From positions 1-64,000 of the IMG/VR virus record IMGVR_UViG_3300014720_000015: a stretch of 64,000 nucleotides of DNA; one strand, written 5' to 3'. The translations under genes and the position numbers were made by a program. This document shows, piece by piece, positions 27,714 to 36,766 of this stretch. The notes below the pieces were generated by a model. It ran no database searches, had not been told where the DNA came from, and saw nothing but the letters and a program-made list of their open reading frames with translations. Origin of the DNA: a virus. Position 1 is the stretch's first letter; the number at the start of each line of letters is the position of its first letter.

Positions 27714-28835
27714 ATGGCTAAAAAAGCACCTAAAAAAAGTTCTGAAACAAACACAGCTAACAAAAAATTCGATTTAGATTCATTTAAGAAAAATAATGGT
27801 TACGATGTAACGGTAAAAGAAAAAGAAATATCTTGGATACCAATGTCAGAAGCCTATCATGACGCATTAAAAATGCCAGGTTTAGCCAGAGGTTATGTAA
27901 CGGCATTTAGAGGTTATAGTAATACTGGTAAATCAACAGCAATTTATGAGGCTGTTGCTGGCGCACAAAAAATTGGTGACTTACCAGTGATTATTGAAAC
28001 TGAAGGTAACTGGAATTGGGAGCATGCCAAAAATATTGGTGTAAAATTCACCGAAATCGTTGACGAGTCAACAGGTGAAATCTATGATTATGATGGTGAT
28101 TTCATCTTTATCAGTGGTGATGATTTAGTCAAAAGATATCAAAACTATGATTATTCATCTGGTAAAGAGGGTACAAAACCGTTAAGATTTGAGCCAGTAA
28201 TTGAAGATGTTGCTAAACTAATCAATGATTTATTGGATGCACAGGAAAATGGTGACCTACCAAGAAATCTTTGTTTCCTTTGGGATTCTGTAGGTTCAAT
28301 AAACGGTTATCGTTCAGCAACATCAAAGAACAATAATAATCAATGGAACGCTGGCGCTATGGAATCAGCTTTCAAAACTTTGGTAAATTATAGAATACCA
28401 GCTTCTAAAAAAGAAGGTAAAGAATTTACCAATACGCTTGCTGTTGTTCAAAAAATATGGTTGGATAATGAAAATAAAGTAGTCAAACACAAGGGTGGCG
28501 AGGCTTTATTCTATTCAGCTAGAGTTATCGTACATTTTGGCGGTATACTAACGCATTCAACAAGCAAACTTAAAGCCACATCTGGTGGTGAAACATACCA
28601 ATTTGGTATTGAAACAAAGGTTAGGTGCGAGAAAAACCAAGTCAATGGTATCGAAGAACAAGGTAAGTTAGCTTCAACGCCACACGGATATTGGAACCCA
28701 GATAAAATCAACGATTATAAATCTAAACATAGAGACTTCATTTTAAGTCGATTGAATGTACCTTATAATGATTTTGAAATCGTTAAAGAAGAACAAGGTT
28801 TAACTGAAGAAGATTTGGCGCAAACCTTAAACTGA
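27714..28835 (+). CDS. uvsX: UvsX/RecA-like recombinase
   Basis: I chose the ATG at 27714 (373 residues). The longer reading from 27639 would begin inside the terminator hairpin and adds an unlikely Lys/Asn-rich leader. The protein has a P-loop, GYSNTGKST (residues 67-75), a Walker B-type LCFLWDSVGS, and a Gly-rich C-terminal half (VRCEKNQVNG). These fit the UvsX branch of the RecA family. UvsX catalyses strand exchange on gp32-coated DNA and drives recombination-dependent replication. The neighbouring SSB, nuclease and helicase genes are its usual partners. Confidence 0.88.
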   Translation: MAKKAPKKSSETNTANKKFDLDSFKKNNGYDVTVKEKEISWIPMSEAYHDALKMPGLARGYVTAFRGYSNTGKSTAIYEAVAGAQKIGDLPVIIETEGNWNWEHAKNIGVKFTEIVDESTGEIYDYDGDFIFISGDDLVKRYQNYDYSSGKEGTKPLRFEPVIEDVAKLINDLLDAQENGDLPRNLCFLWDSVGSINGYRSATSKNNNNQWNAGAMESAFKTLVNYRIPASKKEGKEFTNTLAVVQKIWLDNENKVVKHKGGEALFYSARVIVHFGGILTHSTSKLKATSGGETYQFGIETKVRCEKNQVNGIEEQGKLASTPHGYWNPDKINDYKSKHRDFILSRLNVPYNDFEIVKEEQGLTEEDLAQTLN

Positions 28836-28871
28836 AATTAATAGAATGTTTAACCATTTTAACTAATGTAA

Positions 28872-29915
28872 ATGCCTAAATTACCTCCAAAAAAAGGTAA
28901 ACGTATTGATAGGATTAACACGCTTTTGATAGATGGTAATGCGCTATTCAAAAGAGGTTACCATGGTAGCCATGACGCTTATAACAAAGAGGGTCAACAT
29001 ATTGGTGGATTATATCAATTCATAACTATTCTTAAAAAATTGCTGTCCGAAGATGTATACCATAGAGTATACGTCTTCTGGGACGGTGAGTTCAGTGGTA
29101 AACTGAGGTATGCAATATATCCAGACTATAAATCTGATAGGGGTAAAAACTATGAGACTGGCACCAAACCAGACGATATGGATGAAAAACTCCAACAGTA
29201 CATGGTTAAAGAATATCTATACCACTTATCCATTCGTCAAATTGAAGATGACGTTGTAGAAGCTGATGATTATATAGCTTTTTATTGCATTAATCGTGCT
29301 GATAATGAAGATATTACAATTTGTACTAGCGATAGAGACATCTGTCAACTTGTAAATGACCAAATTAAAATATATCTTTGTGATAAGAAAGTATATCTAA
29401 CTAAGGAAAATTATAGTGAATATTTCAACCACCACTATACAAATATTGCGTTAATTAAAACTATCGCTGGTGATAATTCAGATAGCATTAAAGGTATTAA
29501 AGGTGTTAAAGAAAACACGTTACTAAAGCATTTTCCACAGATAACTGAAAGGTCTGTTAAACTTGATGAGATACTAAATGAAGCTAAACAGATACAAGAG
29601 AATAGGGTTTTAGATAAGAAGAAACCACTTAAAGCTTTGGATAATCTGATAAATTCAGTTACTGATGGTATTCAAGGTGAAAAGATATATGAAATAAACG
29701 ATGAATTGGTTAATTTGAGTAAACCAAAAATGACCGAGAAATCAATAAAACATTTTTATGATGTTATTGACACACCTTTAAGTGATGACAGAAGCATTAT
29801 GAATGTATATAAAATGGTTAAACGGGATAGTTTAGATGATGTAATAAAGGAATATTATATGTCAGACTATTTCTTACCGTTCAAAAAATTAAATGATAGA
29901 GAATATAAAAATTAA
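28872..29915 (+). CDS. 5'-3' nuclease of the FEN/T4 RNase H family
   Basis: The 347-residue protein shows the acidic motifs of PIN/FEN nucleases: LLIDGNALFKRGYHG (first Asp, residues ~15-30), VFWDGEFSGKLR, then DDVVEADDYIAF and CTSDRDICQLV. A helix-hairpin-helix-like segment, IAGDNSDSIKGIKGVKE, follows. T4 RNase H removes RNA primers from Okazaki fragments and trims 5' flaps. The gene lies between UvsX and helicase genes, in the replication block, and ends 5 bases before the next gene. Confidence 0.85.
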   Translation: MPKLPPKKGKRIDRINTLLIDGNALFKRGYHGSHDAYNKEGQHIGGLYQFITILKKLLSEDVYHRVYVFWDGEFSGKLRYAIYPDYKSDRGKNYETGTKPDDMDEKLQQYMVKEYLYHLSIRQIEDDVVEADDYIAFYCINRADNEDITICTSDRDICQLVNDQIKIYLCDKKVYLTKENYSEYFNHHYTNIALIKTIAGDNSDSIKGIKGVKENTLLKHFPQITERSVKLDEILNEAKQIQENRVLDKKKPLKALDNLINSVTDGIQGEKIYEINDELVNLSKPKMTEKSIKHFYDVIDTPLSDDRSIMNVYKMVKRDSLDDVIKEYYMSDYFLPFKKLNDREYKN

Positions 29916-29920
29916 AAAAA

Positions 29921-30406
29921 ATGGAACAAAAACAAACTCACAATTACGAAAGAAAACCACATCAAAATTTCGAATTTCTGTTAACAATTAATGGTAATAT
30001 TTTATGTAAAAGATATTTCTCAGTTAGAGATGTTGATTTTGAAAAACTAAAAGACATTAAACCAATGATGGATGAACTTTCAGGTATGAACAATGACCGA
30101 TTCGGTAGCATGGGTATTATCCCGACATTTCTGAAAGATAAAAGTGTTGATTTTTTGTGGAGAACATATAATCCACATTATAAACAAACTGAAGATATGA
30201 TTGACAGACGTGACGTGTTTGAAAATGAAGATATTATCGGTTTTAAAGTAACATTTTTTGATTTTAGAAGAAATGAAGAGCGTTTAGTTGGTGAAACACA
30301 GTTCAGTGGTAACTTTTTCCCACCAAAAGTTCGCTATGAAATTAACATTAAGGACATTATACCAGACATCATTAGAACTATCAGGGAACATACGAGTAAC
30401 GTTTAA
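29921..30406 (+). CDS. Protein of unknown function in the replication block (161 aa)
   Basis: The 161-residue product begins with a polar stretch and then a beta-strand pattern (FEFLLTINGNILCKRYFSV). Later segments are VDFLWRTYNPHYKQ, DIIGFKVTFFDFRRNEERL and a final KDIIPDIIRTIREH helix. I recognise no catalytic motif. It starts 5 bases after the nuclease gene and precedes the helicase gene, so it is co-expressed with replication proteins and may be an accessory factor. Confidence 0.65.
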   Translation: MEQKQTHNYERKPHQNFEFLLTINGNILCKRYFSVRDVDFEKLKDIKPMMDELSGMNNDRFGSMGIIPTFLKDKSVDFLWRTYNPHYKQTEDMIDRRDVFENEDIIGFKVTFFDFRRNEERLVGETQFSGNFFPPKVRYEINIKDIIPDIIRTIREHTSNV

Positions 30407-30430
30407 AAAAACCTGAAAATTAAGTCAATT

Positions 30431-30450
30431 ATACCATATATATATGGTAT
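30431..30450. promoter_or_regulatory. Perfect 20-bp palindrome upstream of the helicase gene
   Basis: ATACCATATATATATGGTAT is fully self-complementary and lies 28 bases before the helicase ATG, overlapping a TATTTA motif. It is a likely operator or RNA hairpin; no T-tract of terminator type follows. Confidence 0.6.
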
Positions 30451-30460
30451 TTATAATAAC
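30448..30460 (+). promoter_or_regulatory. TATTTA-type motif upstream of the helicase gene
   Basis: TATTTATAATAAC overlaps the 3' end of the palindrome at 30431-30450 and ends 18 bases before the helicase ATG. A dimeric protein bound to the palindrome would cover it. Confidence 0.4.
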
Positions 30461-30478
30461 AATATTTAATGTTCTAAT

Positions 30479-31888
30479 ATGAGTAAAATTGAAAAAACTA
30501 ATTTTAATTATCTAGGTGTTGATTATCAATATAGTTTGATAAACCAAATCATTGTTGATACTAAATTTGGTGAGGGTATCATAGACGCTATTGACCCAAA
30601 TTATTTTGAAACAGTGGACCTTAAAAATATTGTTGCTGAGATTAGGAATATTAAAGATTCTTACGGTTCAATACCAGACTATCCGACCTTAGAGTTGAAA
30701 TTAAAGCAAAGTAACGATAGTATTGTACTTAACTTTGTTTTAGCTAGTTTAGATAAAGTTAGGGGTTTAACAGTAAAAACACCTAAATTAATACAGGAAG
30801 AGGCTATTAAATTCTGTAAACAACAAGAGTTAAGTAAAGCTGTCAAAAAAATACAAAAATTAATTGATGGTGGTAAATCTAGTGATTTTGATACCGCCAA
30901 TGAAATTATAAAAAAAGCGTTGGATGTTGGATATACTAAAGAGGACGATACGACCTTATTTGATGGTATGGAAGAGGTTTTAGCGGATGATTATCGAAAT
31001 CCAATCTCAACTGGTATACCAAAATTGGATGAAATTATGAATGGTGGTCTGTCAAAGACGGAATTAGCGGTTGTTGTTGCGCCATTCGGGATTGGCAAAA
31101 CTACCTTAGCTACTAAACTGGCAAATAGCGCATTTAATAACGGTTACAATGTACTTCAAATCTTCTTTGAAGACCAACCTAAAGTAATTAAAAGAAAACA
31201 CTATTCGTGTTGGACCAAGATTGAATTAAATAATTTAGGGTTATTTAGGGATGAGGTTATCACCAAAGTAAAGGAAATGGAGCAAAACTCTAAAGGTAAC
31301 CTTAAACTGAAAAGATTTGCTAGTGATGGAACAACGATTAAAACAATTAGAAAATATATTGATAAGAAAATTTCAGAAGGTTTCAGACCAGATTTAATTA
31401 TATTGGATTATATTGATTGTATTCAACCATCTAAGAAATTCGATGATTATTATGCTGGTGAAGGTAATGTTATGCGTGAATTTGAAACAATGATATTAGA
31501 CCTTAATATGGCTGGATGGACATTTGTTCAAGGTAATCGAAGTTCAATAAAGGCTGATGTTGTTGAGGCTGACCAAATTGGTGGTTCAATTAAAAAAGGT
31601 CAAATTGGTCACTTTATTATGAGTATAGCTAAAAGTTTAACACAAAAAGAAAGTGGCCATGCTAATATTGCGATACTTAAATCTAGATTTGGTAGAGACG
31701 GTTTGGTGTTCCAAGATTGCATTTTTGATAACTCTAAAATTCAGATTGAAATCGGTGAAGAGCAAAACGCTGTAACATCCTTTGAAGCTAAGACTGGTAT
31801 AAATGGTGGTAACCAAGCTATTATTAGTAATGCTTTAGATAGAATTAAAGCCGCAAAACAACTTGAAAGCGGTCAAATAATTGATTAA
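30479..31888 (+). CDS. Replicative DNA helicase, DnaB/T4 gp41-like
   Basis: The 469-residue protein has the RecA-type helicase core: TGIPKLDEIMNGGL, a P-loop at about 201-209 (APFGIGKTT), LIILDYIDCIQP as Walker B, and a later QGNRSS segment with the sensor-type glutamine. It unwinds DNA at the fork and interacts with primase. The N-terminal ~170 residues fit the helical N-domain of DnaB-like proteins. It lies in the replication block and is followed 15 bases later by nrdB. Confidence 0.9.
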   Translation: MSKIEKTNFNYLGVDYQYSLINQIIVDTKFGEGIIDAIDPNYFETVDLKNIVAEIRNIKDSYGSIPDYPTLELKLKQSNDSIVLNFVLASLDKVRGLTVKTPKLIQEEAIKFCKQQELSKAVKKIQKLIDGGKSSDFDTANEIIKKALDVGYTKEDDTTLFDGMEEVLADDYRNPISTGIPKLDEIMNGGLSKTELAVVVAPFGIGKTTLATKLANSAFNNGYNVLQIFFEDQPKVIKRKHYSCWTKIELNNLGLFRDEVITKVKEMEQNSKGNLKLKRFASDGTTIKTIRKYIDKKISEGFRPDLIILDYIDCIQPSKKFDDYYAGEGNVMREFETMILDLNMAGWTFVQGNRSSIKADVVEADQIGGSIKKGQIGHFIMSIAKSLTQKESGHANIAILKSRFGRDGLVFQDCIFDNSKIQIEIGEEQNAVTSFEAKTGINGGNQAIISNALDRIKAAKQLESGQIID

Positions 31889-31903
31889 TAAAAAAAAAAT
31901 ATA

Positions 31904-32857
31904 ATGTATTTAAGAAATAAAGACGTAGGTAAGAGATATTCGATATTCCCAATAACCCATAATGACATTTGGGAAAGATATAAGAATGCTGAATCACAAA
32001 CGTGGGTAGCTGAAGAGATAGACCTAAGTAAAGATAGGTTTGATGAACTTAAAGATAATGAAAAAACTTATCTTAAGAATATATTGGCGTTTTTTGCCAT
32101 ATCTGATGGTTTAGTCATTGACAATCTTGCAACTAATTTTCTAAATGAAGTAGAGATATTGGAAGCCCAATATTTTTACGGTCATCAAACTTTCATTGAA
32201 CAAGTACATGCCAATGGATATTCATTATTAATAGATACATATATTAAGGACTTAATTGAACGAGACGCATTATTTAATTCAATGGAAACAAATCCAGCAG
32301 TTAATAAAAAAGCTGCTTGGGCTGAAAATTGGATTGAACACCCGTCATTTGCCCATAGATTGGTGGCGTTTGCGTGTGTAGAGGGTATTTCATTTGCCAG
32401 CGTATTTTCTGGTGTATTTTGGTTCAGAAGTCGTAATAAAATGCCAGGTCTTGGAAGTATGAATGAACTAATACTTAGAGACGAAACAACACATTATGAG
32501 TTCGCTCTTAATCTTTATAAGGAATATCTAAAAGATAATTATAAACTATCAAAATCAGAACTTAGAAATATAATACTTGGTTGTTATGAGGTTGAGAAGA
32601 TTTTTGTTGAAGAAAGTATGCCAGACGGACTTCAAGGACTAACAAAATCAGATATGGTTAAATATGTTCAGTATGTAACAGATATTGTTTTAAGTGATTT
32701 TGGTTGTGAACGAGAATTTAATGTTAATAATCCATTGGAGTATATGGCCAGAATAGGTCTTTCAGCTAAAAATAATTTCTTTGAAAAGAGAGATGGTGAA
32801 TATACACGAGTAGAGATACCCTCATCCATGGATGGTGTTTTTGATGAAGATTTTTAA
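31904..32857 (+). CDS. nrdB: Class I ribonucleotide reductase small subunit
   Basis: The 317-residue protein is NrdB. It shows EQVHANGY, giving metal ligands E99 and H102 and the radical-bearing Y106 with the spacing of E. coli E115/H118/Y122. Further family motifs are FFAISDGLV, EAQYFYGHQ and ILRDETTHYEF. It houses the di-iron tyrosyl radical that starts catalysis in NrdA, giving dNTPs for phage replication. It is 12 bases upstream of nrdA, in the usual coupled arrangement but with the small subunit gene first. Confidence 0.93.
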   Translation: MYLRNKDVGKRYSIFPITHNDIWERYKNAESQTWVAEEIDLSKDRFDELKDNEKTYLKNILAFFAISDGLVIDNLATNFLNEVEILEAQYFYGHQTFIEQVHANGYSLLIDTYIKDLIERDALFNSMETNPAVNKKAAWAENWIEHPSFAHRLVAFACVEGISFASVFSGVFWFRSRNKMPGLGSMNELILRDETTHYEFALNLYKEYLKDNYKLSKSELRNIILGCYEVEKIFVEESMPDGLQGLTKSDMVKYVQYVTDIVLSDFGCEREFNVNNPLEYMARIGLSAKNNFFEKRDGEYTRVEIPSSMDGVFDEDF

Positions 32858-32869
32858 AAAAAGATAAGA

Positions 32870-34852
32870 ATGAAAATTGTAAAAAGAGACGGTACGAAAC
32901 AAAATTTTGCACCAAACAAAATATTGACTAGAATTAAAACCCAATCTAAAGGGTTAAACGTTAATCCTGATTTATTATTTCAGGAGGTAATACCATTAAT
33001 TTCTGATAATATAACAACCACTGAGGTTGATGAAATTATAGCGTTCAAAGCTGCTGATAAAATCATCCAACACCCAGACTATTCATTATTAGGTGGTAGA
33101 ATATTGTTAAGTAGACAATCAAAACTAATAGGTAAAGAATTACAAGAGGTTGACCTAACTTATGACTTTTTTGGTGCTACAACATTCTTAACCAAATATT
33201 CAATGAAGAGTGACGATAATTCACCAATTGAATTACCATCTTGTATGTATAATAGGGTAGCTTCATTTTTATCCGAAACACCAATTGAAAAGAGAAAATT
33301 ATTAGACGAATTAAATTCAAAAAGGGTTAACTTTGCAACACCAACATATACCAATGCTGGTATAGAAAAACGTGGTGGTATGATTAGCTGCAACTTGACT
33401 CATTTAGAATCTGACACTATTGAAGGAATCGAAGAAACATTAACAAAGATTTCTTATGCCTCAAAAGAAGGTTCTGGTATTGGTTTACTTATTGACCCAA
33501 TCAGAAGCAAAGATAGTTATGTAAGTTCTTTTAATGGTAAAGCTGGTGGTGTGGTAAGGTTAGCTGATATGGTTCAATCTAAGATGCGATTCTATAAGCA
33601 AGGTTCACGCTCTGGAAGTTGTGCTTTGTATCTATCAGTATGGCATAGAGATATCATTGATTTTCTTGAATTAACACTTCCTGTTGGTGATGAGCAATTA
33701 AGAACTAGAGATTTGTTTACGGCTGTTGTAATAAATGACCTATTCATGGAGAAATTACAATCAGGGGAAGATTGGTATATATTCTGTCCAAACGACATTA
33801 AAAAAGCTGGTTTAAGACCACTATATGACTTATATGGTGACGAATTTGTTATGGAGTATAATAAAGCTGTTGAATTGGGTATAGGTAAAGCAATTAACCC
33901 TAAAAAGATATTTGATGCGATAATTAAATCACAAGTGGAAAGTGGTAAGCCATATGTTATGTTCAAAGATAACGCCAATAAAAGAAACATGCAAGACAAT
34001 ATTGGTGTTATTAAACAAAGTAATCTTTGCATAGAAATTTTTCAAGCAAGCAAACCAAATTACACACCGCAATGCACATTAGCATCATTAAATTTAGCTG
34101 AACATTCAGATTTGAAATCAATAGCTAAAAGTACCAGAGTACTGGTTAGAGCTTTAAATCGTGTTATTGATAAGAATAAGTGGTCTGATGAATGGAGTAA
34201 GAACGCTGGTGTTAACCAAAGAGCATTAGCAATCGGTGTTGCTGGTATGGCTGATTTCTTTGCAAAGAAAAAAATATCTTATGAATCAGAAGAAGCCAAA
34301 CAATGGAATAATGACATTTTTGAAACAATGTATAAAGCTGCGGTACTTGAATCTTCTAAAATTGCTGAAGAAACTGGTGAGAATTATCCAGCATGGGAAG
34401 GTAGTAGATACTCAAGAGGTGAAACATATATTGATGGTTGGTCACCAAATGAAAAGGGTGAACCAATACCAATGTACAATAGCCTTTTATTGGGACTAAT
34501 GCCGACTGCAAGTTGTTTTGTTTCTACAGGTAAAATCAAGACTGATAAGGGTGTTTTATCATATCAAGATATCTTAAAAATGAACGGTATTGATTACGAA
34601 ACTATTGAAACACTAAATGAACAACAAGTATTTAAATTAAAAGTACCATTAAAGGTCGATAGTAGATATGGATATAGGGATATACATAATATTATCTATA
34701 ACGGTAAAGTAGAAACATTAGCAATAGAAATGGAAGATGGTGAAATATTTGAATGCACACATAATCATAAATTTCTTGTTAATCGTGATGGTAAAGAGGT
34801 TTGGTTGAGAGCCGATGAGTTAAATGAAAATGATGATATTATAGAAAAATAG
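32870..34852 (+). CDS. nrdA: Ribonucleotide reductase large subunit, N-terminal part fused to split-intein N half
   Basis: Residues 1-548 are the N-extein. They include an ATP-cone region at the start (IVKRDGTKQNFAPNKIL) and the catalytic residues C174 (SCNLT), N385, C387 and E389 (SNLCIEI) and C402. After MPTAS comes C549, the first residue of an intein N half of 112 residues. It carries a Hint-type TxxH motif (CTHNHKFLV), then RADELNENDDI and a stop. The rest of NrdA is encoded at 36152-36766. The two products should associate and splice in trans to give a 717-residue enzyme. The stop is not a frameshift, because the junction has complete intein motifs on both sides. Confidence 0.93.
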   Translation: MKIVKRDGTKQNFAPNKILTRIKTQSKGLNVNPDLLFQEVIPLISDNITTTEVDEIIAFKAADKIIQHPDYSLLGGRILLSRQSKLIGKELQEVDLTYDFFGATTFLTKYSMKSDDNSPIELPSCMYNRVASFLSETPIEKRKLLDELNSKRVNFATPTYTNAGIEKRGGMISCNLTHLESDTIEGIEETLTKISYASKEGSGIGLLIDPIRSKDSYVSSFNGKAGGVVRLADMVQSKMRFYKQGSRSGSCALYLSVWHRDIIDFLELTLPVGDEQLRTRDLFTAVVINDLFMEKLQSGEDWYIFCPNDIKKAGLRPLYDLYGDEFVMEYNKAVELGIGKAINPKKIFDAIIKSQVESGKPYVMFKDNANKRNMQDNIGVIKQSNLCIEIFQASKPNYTPQCTLASLNLAEHSDLKSIAKSTRVLVRALNRVIDKNKWSDEWSKNAGVNQRALAIGVAGMADFFAKKKISYESEEAKQWNNDIFETMYKAAVLESSKIAEETGENYPAWEGSRYSRGETYIDGWSPNEKGEPIPMYNSLLLGLMPTASCFVSTGKIKTDKGVLSYQDILKMNGIDYETIETLNEQQVFKLKVPLKVDSRYGYRDIHNIIYNGKVETLAIEMEDGEIFECTHNHKFLVNRDGKEVWLRADELNENDDIIEK

Positions 34853-34868
34853 TAGTGGGCATAACACT

Positions 34869-34925
34869 TTTTAACAGTTAAATATATTTATATAATAATA
34901 ATAATAACGATAATAACTGTTAAAA
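34869..34925 (+). promoter_or_regulatory. 12-bp inverted repeat between intein half and endonuclease gene
   Basis: TTTTAACAGTTA (34869-34880) and TAACTGTTAAAA (34914-34925) are exact reverse complements around a 33-base A/T loop, 10 bases before the endonuclease ATG. In RNA this can act as a terminator-like or RBS-masking hairpin. Confidence 0.6.
34885..34898 (+). promoter_or_regulatory. TATTTA-type motif upstream of the intein-associated endonuclease
   Basis: TATTTATATAATAA lies in the loop of the inverted repeat at 34869-34925, 37 bases before the ATG. If it is a promoter, the transcript would lack the 5' arm of the hairpin and so escape it. Confidence 0.35.
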
Positions 34926-34935
34926 CGTATTATAT

Positions 34936-36162
34936 ATGAATTTTAATTACAAACGAAATATTACTAAATACCTAAAAGAGAATGATAAAATAAACTTAAA
35001 TGGTGAAGAATTATGTATTATTAGAAAAACTTTAGGTTTAAATAAAGAGATTGACAATAATATGTTATTTTTTTATCGAATACTTCTTATGAAGTATAAC
35101 GGTTTAACCTTAACTAAAATAACAAATGATTTAAATGAAATTGATGATTTTAATATGGCCAGATATTTTAAATTTATCGAATTTAAAAATAATAACCAAT
35201 TTGTTGTTAATGAAGAATTTTATAAATTAAAATATGGTAATGATTTAGGTGTAAAACTATTTAAAGAAAAAGATTTAAAAAGACTTATTAATTCACCATA
35301 TAAAATAGACTATTGGGTTAAAAAAGGTTATACACACGATGAATCTATTTTAAAGGTTAAAGAATATAAAACCAAAAAATCAACTTCATTAAAAGGTTTT
35401 ATAAAGAGACATGGTAAAAAATTAGGAAGTGAAAAATTCAAAGAATTTCAAGAAACATCAAAACACACATATGATAAGTTTATCGATAAATATGGGGAAG
35501 AAATTGGTGAAAAAAAATGGTTGAGTTATACACAATCTAAAGATTCGACTAGTTATAAATGGGCATTAAAAAAATGTAATGGTAATGTTTCCGAAGCCAA
35601 TAAACTTTTAAAAGAAAGGAAAAAAAGTATTAAAACTACTTTTGAAAAAATTCTTAAAAAGTTTGATGGTGATGTTGAAAAAGCTACTATAGAATATGAA
35701 AAAATAATTAATAGTAAAACTGTTAAAATAGGTAGGGCTAGTAAAGAATCGTTAAAGATTTTAAAACCTTTTTATGAAAAACTTATTAATTGTGGTTATA
35801 AAATTGGTGATATTAAAATGGGTGTTGAAAATAACTATGAGTTAGTTATTTATGATGTTGATACTAAAAGACCATATTTATATGATTTTGCGATTAAAAG
35901 TAAAAAAATAATAATAGAATATAATGGAGAAGCATGGCACCCTAACTATATGAAGTTTTCAACTGACTGGTTAATGGAAAACTGGTGTCATAAAAGAAGT
36001 AAAAAAGATGCAATTCACTTTATAAATAAAGATAAAAATAAAATAAAAATTGCTGAAGAACATGGGTATAAAATTTTAACTTTGTGGTCGTCAGATAAAT
36101 TAGAAATAAATAAAGAAAGAGTAAATAATTTTTTAAAAGAAAATAAAATATATGAAGATTAA
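34936..36162 (+). CDS. Free-standing homing endonuclease inside the split intein locus (Vsr-like)
   Basis: The 408-residue protein lies between the two nrdA/intein halves. The C-terminal region has the EDxHD/Vsr-like signature: IIIEYNGEAWHPN with E328 and H335, a downstream Lys-rich helix and a final YKILTLWSSD strand. The N-terminal ~260 residues contain repeated GKKLGSEKFKEFQE or GEEIGEKKWLSY units, probably for DNA recognition. Split inteins with such a gene between the halves are known as fractured genes (Dassa and colleagues, 2009), and this fits that arrangement. Its end overlaps the start of the C half by 11 bases. It probably cuts intein-free nrdA alleles. Confidence 0.85.
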   Translation: MNFNYKRNITKYLKENDKINLNGEELCIIRKTLGLNKEIDNNMLFFYRILLMKYNGLTLTKITNDLNEIDDFNMARYFKFIEFKNNNQFVVNEEFYKLKYGNDLGVKLFKEKDLKRLINSPYKIDYWVKKGYTHDESILKVKEYKTKKSTSLKGFIKRHGKKLGSEKFKEFQETSKHTYDKFIDKYGEEIGEKKWLSYTQSKDSTSYKWALKKCNGNVSEANKLLKERKKSIKTTFEKILKKFDGDVEKATIEYEKIINSKTVKIGRASKESLKILKPFYEKLINCGYKIGDIKMGVENNYELVIYDVDTKRPYLYDFAIKSKKIIIEYNGEAWHPNYMKFSTDWLMENWCHKRSKKDAIHFINKDKNKIKIAEEHGYKILTLWSSDKLEINKERVNNFLKENKIYED

Positions 36163-36766
36163 AAGTATTAAAGAAAATGGTGTTAAACCAACATGGGACA
36201 TTGAAGTACCAGAAATTCATGAATACATAACAGGTAACGGTTGTGTGAGTCATAATTCTGCGATTTTATTAGGTAGTTTTGAATCATTTGAACCAGTTAC
36301 AGCTAATCTATTTACCAGAAGAGTTGGTCAAGGTGAATTCTTAGTGGTTAATAAGTATCTTGTAAATGAATTGATTGAATTGGGTTTATGGGATTCTGAT
36401 ATGATTGATAAGGTGATTTCTAATAAGGGTAGTATACAAACCATAATGGAAATTCCAGAAGATGTTAGATATCGATATAAGGATGTTTGGGAGATACCAC
36501 AAAAAGTATTATTAGACCTATCAATAATTAGAAATAAATATGTTGACCAATCACAATCATTAAATGTATATCACTCAGATGCTAAGTATTCAAAGATTGC
36601 CAGTGCTTTAATGTATGCTTGGAAAGGTGGACTTAAAACTGGAGTTTATTACACAAGAAGTAAGTCAAAATTAGATACAAATACAAAGTTAGCAACGTCA
36701 AAAATAAACGAAACACCAGAAAAACCAAAAGATAGTCCATTTGAATGTTTTGGTTGTAGTGCATAA
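36152..36766 (+). CDS. nrdA: Split-intein C half fused to the C-terminal part of NrdA
   Basis: Residues 1-35 form the intein C half, with TWDIEVPEIHEYITGNG and a terminal SHN. The penultimate His and final Asn are present, and Ser36 is the +1 residue that starts the C-extein (SAILLGSFESFEP). The 169-residue C-extein contains the radical-transfer tyrosine pair (GVYYTR) and ends FECFGCSA, the shuttle cysteines of NrdA. Joined to the N-extein it restores an MPTAS-SAILLGS sequence, matching the uninterrupted motif of other phage NrdA proteins. The stop codon TAA lies inside the R'' box of the first attC-like site, so the cassette array begins exactly here. Confidence 0.92.
   Translation: MKIKSIKENGVKPTWDIEVPEIHEYITGNGCVSHNSAILLGSFESFEPVTANLFTRRVGQGEFLVVNKYLVNELIELGLWDSDMIDKVISNKGSIQTIMEIPEDVRYRYKDVWEIPQKVLLDLSIIRNKYVDQSQSLNVYHSDAKYSKIASALMYAWKGGLKTGVYYTRSKSKLDTNTKLATSKINETPEKPKDSPFECFGCSA

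Noticed and set aside
34514-34860. Premature stop in nrdA as a frameshift or sequencing error
   Set aside because: The frame change occurs after a complete intein N half, and a matching C half with His-Asn and Ser+1 follows after the endonuclease gene, so the break is a split intein.
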